A stretch of DNA of 19,011 nucleotides from JAGLQA01 sp023135565 (lineage in GTDB: Bacteria; Acidobacteriota; Aminicenantia; UBA2199): NCBI GenBank assembly GCA_030639305.1, contig DAOWCY010000139.1, forward strand, positions 1 to 19,011, read 5' to 3'. The notes below the pieces were generated by a model. It saw nothing but the letters and a program-made list of their open reading frames with translations. It had not been told where the DNA came from and searched no databases. The position numbers and the translations under genes are program-made. Below, one piece after another: positions 7,666 to 14,278 of this stretch (position 1 is the first letter of the stretch; each line of letters starts with the position of its first letter).

Positions 7666-7866
7666 TTTTACCACGAAGGGCACGAAGGGGGGAGCGTTGA
7701 TATGCTTCGCCGCAGAGGCAGCGGGTGAGCGTTTTTGATTCTAAACCCCGTACGCACGGGGAGGCGACAAGCGGCTTCGCCGCAGGGAGCAGCGGGTGAG
7801 CGTTTTTGATTCTAAATAATAAGAAGTTTTGTTCAAACTTTTTCAAAAGTTTGGCCCCCGGCAGGG
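7666..7866. repeat. Composite palindromic repeat, inverse orientation, two tandem units
   Basis: The region begins with a direct repeat CACGAAGGG/CACGAAGGG (7672-7689). Two copies of the reverse complement of the unit seen at 1463-1620 follow; the shared GCGGGTGAGCGTTTTTGATT starts at 7721 and 7792 (period 71). Next is the perfect palindrome CAAACTTTT-TC-AAAAGTTTG (7834-7853) and a shortened GC module (GGCCCCCGGCAGGG). With the adjoining bases this fills the 280-base gap between uup and the chimeric gene; no gene is seen in it. Confidence 0.75.
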
Positions 7867-7929
7867 AAGTGCTTTTGATTTTTTAAACACATCGTAATTT
7901 AAAGAGCGTTTCTTTGCCATATGTCGTAC

Positions 7930-8658
7930 CTAAGATTTCCTGGATTTTGCCCTGTCTTTTACTCCGTCTTTTACTATGCCGTTTGCACCGTCTTTTAGAC
8001 CGTCTTTTACCCCGTCTTTTACTCCGACCTTTACACCGACCTTTACCCTGTCGTTTACACCGTCTTTAGTAGGCCGCGCTTTCACCTGCCAATAGCCGGT
8101 TTTATCGGAACCTTTCCGTATCAACACTCCTTTCTTTTTTAATTTAGCGATGTTTTTTTCAACGCTTCTTGCCGATATACCTACCTTTTCAGACATTTCT
8201 TCCCCGGTAATCTTCTTGTCTTCCATTACCAGTTCCAGTAATTTTTCCTGGGTTTTACTTAATTTTACACCGTCCTTTACACCGTCGTTTACTCCGACCT
8301 TTACACCGTCCTTTACCCTGTCTTTTACACCGTCTTTTAAACGATCCACGAAACCCCACATTTTTACAAAAAAGTGAGTCTCAACGGGCTTAATCTCTAC
8401 AACATTATTGTTCTCTTTGCAAAACTGCTCTATCCTCTTAATACCGGTTCCTACTTTTTCCATAAAGGAAGTCTTTGACAATAAATCCGCAAGCAGCCTG
8501 TTTCGCGGCCAACTGAGAGTGCCGAAATCTTCAAGAGGAAACGAAGCAACTAATCCGCCCGGATTATTGATAATGATAGTATCGCTGAACTTCTCCACCG
8601 CCACTTCTCTTAATCTCTTCTTATGAATATTATCGCTTCTACAAATTACACACTTCAT
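7930..8658 (-). CDS. Chimeric protein: YgiT-like zinc-finger start + C-terminal part of a RecG-like (AlbA_2) regulator
   Basis: A 242-residue product that looks like a join of two families. Residues 1-20 (MKCVICRSDN with C3 and C6) resemble the start of YgiT/MqsA-type antitoxin zinc fingers, but the second CXXC is absent. Residues ~20-100 (IIINNPGGL, RNRLLADLL, EKVGTGIKRI) match the end of the HATPase_c_4 region of RecG-like AlbA_2 proteins; the AlbA_2 domain and most of the ATPase are missing. Residues 105-132 and 199-238 are DGVK-type tetrapeptide repeats (7 and 10 units), flanking a winged helix (134-193). The ATG has GAGGAAACG upstream and a TATAAT promoter, so it may be expressed. I read it as a rearranged remnant; a functional small regulator is the alternative. 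Confidence 0.6.
   Translation of the reverse strand: MKCVICRSDNIHKKRLREVAVEKFSDTIIINNPGGLVASFPLEDFGTLSWPRNRLLADLLSKTSFMEKVGTGIKRIEQFCKENNNVVEIKPVETHFFVKMWGFVDRLKDGVKDRVKDGVKVGVNDGVKDGVKLSKTQEKLLELVMEDKKITGEEMSEKVGISARSVEKNIAKLKKKGVLIRKGSDKTGYWQVKARPTKDGVNDRVKVGVKVGVKDGVKDGLKDGANGIVKDGVKDRAKSRKS
7945..8064 (-). repeat. 12-base coding tandem repeat, block 2
   Basis: Ten imperfect 12-base units, each coding four residues of the DGVK/VGVK/DRVK kind, at residues 199-238 of the chimeric gene. They lie on the C-terminal side of the winged-helix domain. Confidence 0.8.
8263..8346 (-). repeat. 12-base coding tandem repeat, block 1
   Basis: Seven imperfect 12-base units coding DRLK/DGVK/DRVK-type tetrapeptides at residues 105-132 of the chimeric gene, on the N-terminal side of the winged helix. 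Same unit as block 2, about 200 bases away. Confidence 0.8.
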
Positions 8659-8686
8659 CGTTTCCTCTTTTCAAACCCGGAAATCC

Positions 8687-8716
8687 ATTATACCATGCTT
8701 AATAATAAAATTACAA
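8687..8716 (-). promoter_or_regulatory. Promoter of the chimeric gene
   Basis: On the minus strand a perfect TATAAT (8687-8692) has TTGTAA (8711-8716) 18 bases upstream. Its -35 lies only four bases from the -35 of the opposite toxin-antitoxin promoter, so the two promoters are back to back. Confidence 0.6.
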
Positions 8717-8720
8717 ATAG

Positions 8721-8749
8721 TTGACATTTGGGCGTTTTTTATATATACT
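8721..8749 (+). promoter_or_regulatory. Promoter of the toxin-antitoxin operon
   Basis: TTGACA (8721-8726), 17 bases, TATACT (8744-8749): a near-consensus sigma-70 promoter. The candidate operator directly overlaps the expected transcription start. Confidence 0.8.
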
Positions 8750-8798
8750 GTATGTAGTTATAATCGAGACTACAAAAAACATTGCCGGAGGTATGTAG
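8750..8798. promoter_or_regulatory. Candidate autoregulatory operator of the toxin-antitoxin operon
   Basis: An inverted repeat TGTAGT-N10-ACTACA spans 8753-8774, next to the -10. The longer half-site GTATGTAG occurs at 8750-8757 and again at 8791-8798, 41 bases apart (about four helical turns). Phd/YefM antitoxins usually repress their own promoter by binding such sites; the assignment here is inference. Confidence 0.5.
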
Positions 8799-8802
8799 AG
8801 TC

Positions 8803-9090
8803 GTGAGTATTGCAGTGGATTTATTAAAAGCACAGCGCATTGGGATCAGGGATTTCAAAGAGCATGTATCTACAAAACTACTGGATAACCTTTTGGTAAT
8901 TACCGATAGAGGAAACCCTGTCAGTGTCAATTTACCTTATTCGGATGTGTTGGAATTGATGGATATTATAGATGAGCTTTCGGATGTAGAAACCATATCG
9001 ACAATCGCGGTTGGTAGAGAACAAATAAGAGAAGGCGCGGAAGGTGTCCCGGTTGCGAATCTTTTCGACAGGATTCGTTCAAAGCGTTAA
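8803..9090 (+). CDS. Phd/YefM-type antitoxin
   Basis: About 95 residues. The N-terminal half (RIGIRDFKEHVS, then LLVITDRGNPVSVNLPY) is the Phd/YefM DNA-binding fold; the acidic C-terminal part would bind and neutralise the toxin. I choose the GTG at 8803 because GGAGG lies at 8787-8791; the longer TTG frame from 8782 would begin upstream of that site. A GTG at 8815 is a further option. An ATG directly followed by TAG (8793-8798) lies between the ribosome site and this start, giving a start-stop pair of unclear effect. The gene overlaps the toxin start by one base (TAATG), a common coupling arrangement. Confidence 0.85.
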   Translation: MSIAVDLLKAQRIGIRDFKEHVSTKLLDNLLVITDRGNPVSVNLPYSDVLELMDIIDELSDVETISTIAVGREQIREGAEGVPVANLFDRIRSKR

Positions 9091-9395
9091 TGCCCTATGA
9101 AGTTAGGTTTCCCGGCCCTTCGATAGAGAAGAAGTTCAGCAAAATTCTTTTAAAAATCCCGCAGTCTAAAATCCGGGAAGAGATTATGGATGTGGTAGAA
9201 AAGCTGGCGGATAATCCTCGTCCCTTTGGAGAAAAACCCTTTAAAAAACTCAAGCCGCCTATCCGGTTTTACCAATTTACTGCGCAGTACCGGGTGCGCA
9301 TCGGGGATTACCGGGTACTTTACGATATAGATGATAATAAAAGAATCGTCTGGATTTTAGCTTTAAGAAAGAGAAGCGAGAGGACTTATAAATAA
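9090..9395 (+). CDS. RelE/ParE-family toxin
   Basis: A 101-residue type II toxin. The family core is clear: FSKILLKIP in the first helices, then YRVRIGDYRVLYDIDDNKRIVWILALRKR, with the C-terminal basic RKRSERTY motif where RelE-type mRNA interferases carry catalytic Arg and Tyr residues. RelE members cut mRNA on the ribosome, whereas ParE members poison gyrase; the DYRVLYDID strand and the Arg/Tyr tail favour RelE, without certainty. It is translated by TAATG coupling to the antitoxin. The pair lies between two soluble ABC-ATPase genes, next to repeats and a rearranged gene, as expected of an acquired island. Confidence 0.88.
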   Translation: MPYEVRFPGPSIEKKFSKILLKIPQSKIREEIMDVVEKLADNPRPFGEKPFKKLKPPIRFYQFTAQYRVRIGDYRVLYDIDDNKRIVWILALRKRSERTYK

Positions 9396-9431
9396 GAGCG
9401 AACGGGGCAGTCACTATCTTCGAACGCCCCC

Positions 9432-9460
9432 TTGACAAAAAAGATGAGTTGGGGCATATT
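9432..9460 (+). promoter_or_regulatory. Possible promoter of the UvrA-like gene
   Basis: TTGACA (9432-9437) with CATATT 17 bases downstream (9455-9460). The expected start of transcription, about 7 bases further, would fall on the GTG at 9467, giving a leaderless or nearly leaderless message. The -10 match is modest. Confidence 0.4.
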
Positions 9461-9466
9461 ATTAAG

Positions 9467-12187
9467 GTGAATAAACATATCATAATCAAAGGCGCTAATA
9501 CCAACAACCTGAAAAATATTAACGTCGAAATTCCTCGCGGAAAAATTACCGCGGTAGTAGGCGTCTCCGGCGCAGGCAAAAACTCCCTGGCTTTCCAGAC
9601 CATCTACGCGGAAGGCTACCTGAGATATATCGAGTCCATCTCCCCCTATATCCGCCAGTTCTTAGACAAAATCGAAAAACCCCCTGTCGAAGAAATCGAC
9701 GGCCTGCCTCCGGCTATCGCTTTTAAACATAAAAAACGAACCAAAAACCCCCGCTCTATAGTAGCTACTTCCTTAGATATTTTCGACTACCTGCGCATTC
9801 TTTTCGCCAAAATTTCAGATTTCTCCTGCCCTGCCTGTTCCGCCAAAATCACCCGCTACACAATCGACGAAATCATTACTGAATTATTAACAAATTACTC
9901 GGGCAAAATCCAGGTCTGTTTCGAATACAACGGCGATGTGGCCTTTCTAATCAACCGGGGCTACTATTTCTACATAGAGGCGGGAAAAAAAAAACGCATC
10001 GATCACCAGGTAAAAAAAAAAACTATCCCGGTGCTCATCGACAGCATAGAAATAACCGCCGAAAACAAAAGCCGCTTGTTCGAGGCGGTCGATAAATCGA
10101 TCTCTTTCGGCAAAGGGACGGCTTTGATTTTCCACGAAGGAAAAGAAACCCTGTTCCCTTCCGACCTCTACTGCCCCCAATGCGATGCACACTATGAAGC
10201 GGCGGACGAACATCTTTTCTCTTTTAACAGTCCCAAAGGAGCCTGCCCGGAATGCAAAGGTTTCGGCGAAGTGCAGGAATTAGACCGGGAGTTGATTTTC
10301 GATGGCTCCCGCTCCATCGCGGAGGGGGCGGTGCGGCCTTTTAATACGCCCATGACCCGCGGCCTCAAGGCGCAAATGATAGAAAAAGCCTTAGAACGGG
10401 GCATCGACCTGCACCAACCGCTGGAAGCCCTGCCCCCGGAAGACATCGACTTTCTTTTAGAGGGAGATTGGGAGTACCCCGGCGTGAAAGGTTTTTTGGA
10501 ACAGGTGAAACGCAAAAGCTACAAAGTGCAGGCCAGGGTGCTGTTGAGCCGCTATACTTCTTATAGAAAATGTTCCCGCTGCGGCGGCAGCCGGTTTAAC
10601 GGGACGGCTCTTTCTTTTAAAATCAAGGGCAAAACCATGGCTGATTTTTTGGCTTTTAGTATCGGCGAAGCTTATGATTTTATGCGCGGGTTGGAGCGGG
10701 AGTCTTATGCCGGGAAAATATCGGACGATGTATTCCGCGACATCGAGGCGCGGCTGGCTTATTTAGTAGAGAGCGGTCTTGCTTACATCGAGTTGGACCG
10801 GCCCGGTTTTACTTTGTCGCGAGGTGAGTATCAGCGCATTAATTTGGCTTTTATATTAGGGTCTACGCTTTCCGATTCGCTGTTGATTATCGACCAACCT
10901 TCGTCGGATCTTCATCCTCACGATTACGGGAAGCTGCGCCAATTCCTGCACAATTTAAAAAAGAACGATAATACTGTATTGTTAGTGGAGCATAACCCGG
11001 ACGTGGTAAAGTACTGTGATTATGTGTTGGAATTAGGCCCCTCATCTGGTGTTGAAGGTGGCCGGGTGGTTTTTAGCGGCCCGGTGGAGGAGTTTTTCAG
11101 CAGCCCGGAACCGCGTACAATTACGCAAAAGTATTTTATTAATAAAAAATTTTGTGGGGGTGCAGGGGGCGGTTTTTTAAAAGAGCCCCCTGCCCGCCGG
11201 AGGCAAAAAGATATTTGGCTTGAATTCAAGAATGCCTGCACTCACAACTTGAAGAATTTCGATTTTAGAATCCCTAAGAACGTTTTTACGGTAATTGCCG
11301 GGGTCAGCGGCGTTGGCAAGACCACGCTGCTCTATAATGAAATCTACTTGAAAAACAAAAAATTGCGCCGGGGCGGCATGGATAATCTAAAAGGCATCGA
11401 CGAGATCGTATTTATCGATCCCGGTATTAACGCGGTCAGGGCCAAATCCAACACAGCCGGTTTTTTCGATTTTTTTCCTGCTGTCAGGGAGCTTTTCGCC
11501 CGCTTGAAGGAGAGCAAACTGCAGGGTTATACTGCGAGTCATTTTTCTTTTAATTCTGCTTTGGGCCGGTGCGAATCCTGCAAAGGCAAGGGCTATATGG
11601 AAATCGAGATGCAGTTTTTGCCCGCTGTACAGGTAGTTTGCGACCTCTGCCGGGGCAAAGGCTACAACCGCGAGGTTTTAAAAATCAAGTACAAAGGCAA
11701 GAACATCAGGGAAGTGTTGGATTTGACCATTAACGGTTTTATCGAATTGGCGGCGGATGATTTTCCGGCCAAACAGTCGGCCACCCTGCTGAACATCGAG
11801 GAGAACGGCCTGGGTTATCTACAGTTGGGACAACAGTTAAAAACTTTGTCTGCCGGTGAATTGCAGCGTCTCAAGCTGCTCAAGTTTCTCGATCAAAAAA
11901 AACGGGACACTTTTTTTTTGATCGACGAACCCTCCTTCGGCCTGCACTACTATGATATCGAGATGGTCAAACACCTAATAGATAAAATTTTAGAGAACAA
12001 CAACACCATCGTGGCAGCGGAACACAATATGAGCTTGATTGCCCACGCCGGTTATATTTTGGAATTGGGCCACGAAGGGGGGAAAAATGGCGGACATTTA
12101 GTTTTCCAGGGCGGTTTACAGGAGATACTGGACGCCCCGGACAGTTTAACCGGAATTTATCTGAAAAAAAATACGAAAAACACTTGA
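9467..12187 (+). CDS. UvrA paralogue with a degenerate first ATPase site
   Basis: A twin-NBD protein of the UvrA family (906 residues from GTG 9467; UvrA is usually ~940). I prefer this GTG over TTG 9449 because family members start just before IIIKGA. Clear landmarks: LAFQTIYAEGYLRYIESISPY, zinc modules CPQC...CPEC and CESC...CDLC, H-loops VEHN and AEHN. NBD1 is altered: Walker A is GVSGAGKN (Asn where Ser/Thr binds Mg), the signature is LSRGEYQR and Walker B is IIDQPSSD (Gln for the catalytic Glu). NBD2 keeps GVSGVGKTT, LSAGELQR and LIDEPSFG. The UvrA motif IDQSPIGRTPRSN is replaced by IDPGINAVRAKSN. It therefore probably is not the housekeeping excinuclease; UvrA paralogues have been tied to drug tolerance or other DNA transactions, but no role is shown here. 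A palindromic repeat encodes the NBD1-NBD2 linker. Confidence 0.88.
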   Translation: MNKHIIIKGANTNNLKNINVEIPRGKITAVVGVSGAGKNSLAFQTIYAEGYLRYIESISPYIRQFLDKIEKPPVEEIDGLPPAIAFKHKKRTKNPRSIVATSLDIFDYLRILFAKISDFSCPACSAKITRYTIDEIITELLTNYSGKIQVCFEYNGDVAFLINRGYYFYIEAGKKKRIDHQVKKKTIPVLIDSIEITAENKSRLFEAVDKSISFGKGTALIFHEGKETLFPSDLYCPQCDAHYEAADEHLFSFNSPKGACPECKGFGEVQELDRELIFDGSRSIAEGAVRPFNTPMTRGLKAQMIEKALERGIDLHQPLEALPPEDIDFLLEGDWEYPGVKGFLEQVKRKSYKVQARVLLSRYTSYRKCSRCGGSRFNGTALSFKIKGKTMADFLAFSIGEAYDFMRGLERESYAGKISDDVFRDIEARLAYLVESGLAYIELDRPGFTLSRGEYQRINLAFILGSTLSDSLLIIDQPSSDLHPHDYGKLRQFLHNLKKNDNTVLLVEHNPDVVKYCDYVLELGPSSGVEGGRVVFSGPVEEFFSSPEPRTITQKYFINKKFCGGAGGGFLKEPPARRRQKDIWLEFKNACTHNLKNFDFRIPKNVFTVIAGVSGVGKTTLLYNEIYLKNKKLRRGGMDNLKGIDEIVFIDPGINAVRAKSNTAGFFDFFPAVRELFARLKESKLQGYTASHFSFNSALGRCESCKGKGYMEIEMQFLPAVQVVCDLCRGKGYNREVLKIKYKGKNIREVLDLTINGFIELAADDFPAKQSATLLNIEENGLGYLQLGQQLKTLSAGELQRLKLLKFLDQKKRDTFFLIDEPSFGLHYYDIEMVKHLIDKILENNNTIVAAEHNMSLIAHAGYILELGHEGGKNGGHLVFQGGLQEILDAPDSLTGIYLKKNTKNT
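11162..11204. repeat. Palindromic repeat inside the UvrA-like reading frame
   Basis: A perfect nine-base-pair stem, GCAGGGGGC (11162-11170) and GCCCCCTGC (11185-11193), encloses a 14-base AT-rich loop. It is followed at once by CCGCCGGAGGC, the GC module of the intergenic repeat family. It codes the linker CGGAGGGFLKEPPARRRQ between the two ATPase halves and stays in frame. The intergenic copy at 17651-17701 has the same plan: GCCCCC, 14-base loop, GGGGGC, then CCGCCGGAGGC. Confidence 0.75.
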
Positions 12188-12212
12188 CAAAATGAAATAA
12201 TACCTATAAATA
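12184..12212 (+). promoter_or_regulatory. Promoter of the ATPase membrane-sector operon
   Basis: TTGACA (12184-12189) overlaps the stop codon of the UvrA-like gene. At 17 bases spacing the -10 is TAAATA (12207-12212); a TATAAA at 12205 gives 15 bases. A leader of roughly 120 bases would precede the first gene. Confidence 0.5.
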
Positions 12213-12284
12213 ATAAGATGCGTTTTTTTTTAGGATTTTGTTTAAAGACTCGCCCCCCCGTCTGCTGGTGGGGAATTTAAGTAT

Positions 12285-12315
12285 GCTTCTTTTTACCACC
12301 ATGTAACGGCATGGT
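12285..12315 (+). promoter_or_regulatory. Leader hairpin with a motif shared with the atpB leader
   Basis: ACCATG-TAACGG-CATGGT (12298-12315) is a perfect six-base-pair stem. It lies inside the string TTTTTACCACCATGTAACGG, which recurs as TTTTTTACCGCCATGCAGCGG at 13485-13505 before atpB; both follow an upstream ATG (ATGCTTCTTTTT and ATGTTGTTTTTT). Confidence 0.5.
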
Positions 12316-12339
12316 CAAATTTAATATAGGAGTAAAACC

Positions 12340-12687
12340 ATGGAACAGATCGAAGTAATGTCGTGGAAAATACTTGACGCCATCAAGCAAGCGGCAAAAG
12401 TTGAAAAAGTTATAGGTGATCTCGATACTAACGAACAGATGGCTGTTTTTTGTACCATCGAGGAAGACTATCTCGAACTATATTACAGCGAATTGGAGAG
12501 CAATTTTATCAGGCACTTCGAAGGCGAAGAGGAGTTTTTAAAATATATCGACACGAGAAAGAATGAATTCGGTGAAGAGGATTTCGATTCCATCGACTAT
12601 TATGATGACAATTATGACGACCGGAACGCCGGCGATGATTTAACCGGCTACAAGATCAGCACTGAAGATGATGATGATGATTTTTAA
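12340..12687 (+). CDS. Small acidic protein, first gene of the ATPase operon, unrecognised
   Basis: A 115-residue protein with 36 Asp/Glu, ending in a tail of repeated acidic residues (DDNYDD..., EDDDDDF). The N-terminal ~75 residues look helical with mixed charge; there is no signal peptide or membrane segment, so it should be cytoplasmic. AGGAG lies seven bases before the ATG. It is 63 bases upstream of atpZ with no promoter in between, so it appears to belong to the ATPase operon. No known ATPase accessory protein resembles it to my eye; an interaction with basic or cation-binding partners is only speculation. Confidence 0.7.
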   Translation: MEQIEVMSWKILDAIKQAAKVEKVIGDLDTNEQMAVFCTIEEDYLELYYSELESNFIRHFEGEEEFLKYIDTRKNEFGEEDFDSIDYYDDNYDDRNAGDDLTGYKISTEDDDDDF

Positions 12688-12750
12688 CCAGGGTGGTAAG
12701 GACATAGTTCGTCTCGTTAATAACAAACAACCAGGGAGCGAAATACCGAG

Positions 12751-12981
12751 ATGAATGAACAAAAACAGGAAGACAAAAAAAAATTAGCGGCTTATTCCAC
12801 TATCGGGTTGATGTTTCCCACTTCCATCGCCGTGGGATTGGGAATGGGTTATTTTTTAGATGAGCTGTTCAAAACATCGCCTATACTTTTGATCGTCTTT
12901 ACCTTATACGGCATTGCCGCCGGTTTCCGGAACCTGTTCAAAGTGACCAAACAACATGGCAAACAAGAAAAACACAAATAA
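12751..12981 (+). CDS. atpZ: AtpZ-type ATPase accessory membrane protein
   Basis: A 76-residue protein with two membrane helices (about 18-36 and 42-61) joined by the GYFLDELFKTSP loop, the pattern of the AtpZ/ATPase_gene1 family (PF09527). AtpZ and AtpI sit at the head of many F-type ATPase operons and help assembly of the c ring or Mg uptake for the enzyme. Its last 26 bases overlap the following atpI-like gene, so translation is likely coupled. The start is preceded by a weak, rather distant AGGGAG. Confidence 0.82.
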   Translation: MNEQKQEDKKKLAAYSTIGLMFPTSIAVGLGMGYFLDELFKTSPILLIVFTLYGIAAGFRNLFKVTKQHGKQEKHK

Positions 12982-13429
12982 CCTTAAAGACCCGCCGCCC
13001 ATAAAGGGGGATCCTGCGACGTCTCCCGGCGCTGATTCAAAAGAGAAAAAGGAAAAGAAGTGGGAAAAAAGCGACCGACTGCTTAAAAGAATCATCAAAA
13101 ATGCAATATTTACCCAAATTGGGTTAGTTTTTTTCATTTTCCTTTTTACAAAAAGCGTGATTTATAGTATAATCTTTTTTTCCGCAGCGATTTTAAGTGT
13201 TTCGGGTTTTGTGCTCATGATAAAATTGATAGATAGGATTTTTAAAAAAAGAAAAGGCCAGGTATTGTTTTTTGCCGCCGGGTTTCTAAAGATGGCCGTT
13301 ATTGCGGCCACTTTTTATCCTGTATCCAGGATATCGGAAACCGCGGTACTGTTTTACATCCTCGGTTTTTCCGTGATTGTTTTGTCGATAATGATCGAAG
13401 GAGTACTACAGTGTTTATTTCAAAACTAA
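12956..13429 (+). CDS. AtpI-like four-helix membrane protein
   Basis: 157 residues. The first ~45 are polar and Lys/Pro-rich; then four membrane helices at roughly 50-65, 67-90, 103-119 and 128-153. Size, helix number and position between atpZ and atpB match the poorly conserved AtpI family, which assists c-ring assembly. Sequence evidence alone is weak; context carries the call. No Shine-Dalgarno site precedes the ATG, which is inside the end of atpZ, consistent with coupled translation. Its stop codon lies inside the hairpin repeat at 13419-13446. Confidence 0.65.
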   Translation: MANKKNTNNLKDPPPIKGDPATSPGADSKEKKEKKWEKSDRLLKRIIKNAIFTQIGLVFFIFLFTKSVIYSIIFFSAAILSVSGFVLMIKLIDRIFKKRKGQVLFFAAGFLKMAVIAATFYPVSRISETAVLFYILGFSVIVLSIMIEGVLQCLFQN

Positions 13430-13446
13430 GCTTGAAAAAAAAGCCG
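13419..13446. repeat. Small hairpin repeat, copy 2
   Basis: TTCAAA-ACTAAG-CTTGAA followed by an A-run and GCCG closely copies 4654-4680 (one stem mismatch here). It overlaps the stop codon of the atpI-like gene and begins the 100-base leader of atpB. Confidence 0.6.
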
Positions 13447-13529
13447 CGTGACGGTGGGAACTCGAAATTATCGACAACATGTTGTTTTTTACCGCCATGC
13501 AGCGGCACAATTATTCGGAGGCTTCTCAA

Positions 13530-14249
13530 GTGGAACATGAATTTGTAATCGTCCAATTGATAAACGGTTTTTTGCGGTGGCTGTTATCTTCTATAGGTAT
13601 CGCCGTCGATCAAAGTAAAGATATACTGTCGGCCCACATCGTGATGGCTTTTATCGTCACGGTCATTATCGTGGTGTTGTTTAAAGCGGCGGTGAAAAAC
13701 CTATCGATTTTTCCCGGCAAAGTGCAGAACGCCATCGAAATGTATTATAAATTTTACCGCGGATTAGTGGACGATATGGTCGGTCACGAAGGCCGGAAGT
13801 TCATCCCTGCTTTAGCTACGCTGGGCACATTCATTGCTGTTTCTAATTTGTTGGGTTTATTCCCGCAAATGGGTTCGCCCACGGCAAACCTGAATGTCAC
13901 CGTAGGCTGTGCTATATTCGTTTTTGTCTATTATCATTATCAAGGCGTAAAAAAACACGGCCTTTGGGGATATATAAAGACCTTTATGGGCCCGGTCTGG
14001 TGGCTCTCCTGGCTCTTTCTCCCCATCGAAATCGTGTCCCATGTTTCCAGGCCCCTATCGTTGTCTATGAGGCTTTTCGGCAACATATTCGGTGAAGACC
14101 TGGTGATTATTATTATCGCCTCATTGGTTCCTTTTGTCGCGCCCATGCCGGTAATGGCATTGGCGGTTTTTACCTCGCTGCTGCAGGCATTCATTTTCGT
14201 GATGCTTTCCACTATCTACTTAGCCGGGGCCATGGCTGAGGAACATTAA
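13530..14249 (+). CDS. atpB: F-type ATP synthase subunit a
   Basis: The stator subunit that lines the ion half-channels of FO in the inner membrane; 239 residues from the chosen start. The essential arginine is in SMRLFGN (Arg181), flanked by PIEIVSHVSRPLSLS as in the family, and five to six membrane helices are visible. I choose GTG 13530 because GGAGG lies at 13517-13521, eight bases upstream; the longer frame from ATG 13479 adds 17 residues with no ribosome-binding site and covers a repeated leader motif. It stands between atpI-like and atpE genes. The b, delta and F1 subunit genes are absent from this window, so the ATPase genes are split over at least two loci. Confidence 0.92.
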   Translation: MEHEFVIVQLINGFLRWLLSSIGIAVDQSKDILSAHIVMAFIVTVIIVVLFKAAVKNLSIFPGKVQNAIEMYYKFYRGLVDDMVGHEGRKFIPALATLGTFIAVSNLLGLFPQMGSPTANLNVTVGCAIFVFVYYHYQGVKKHGLWGYIKTFMGPVWWLSWLFLPIEIVSHVSRPLSLSMRLFGNIFGEDLVIIIIASLVPFVAPMPVMALAVFTSLLQAFIFVMLSTIYLAGAMAEEH

Positions 14250-14278
14250 ATAAGAATATCAAATAAGGAGAAAAATAA

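Noticed and set aside
7646..7674. TTGACA overlapping the uup stop codon as a promoter
   Set aside because: At 17 bases spacing the -10 reads TACCAC, and no plus-strand gene follows.
7945..8346. The regularly spaced TTTTACACCGTC repeats as a CRISPR array
   Set aside because: The units are 12 bases, contiguous, lack spacers and code an in-frame tetrapeptide.
9405..9431. GGGGC...GCCCC after the toxin gene as a terminator
   Set aside because: Only five base pairs, a long loop and no T-run.
13479..13529. Upstream ATG as the true start of atpB
   Set aside because: The GTG at 13530 has GGAGG at ideal spacing, whereas the upstream ATG has none and the extra residues fall in a repeated leader motif.
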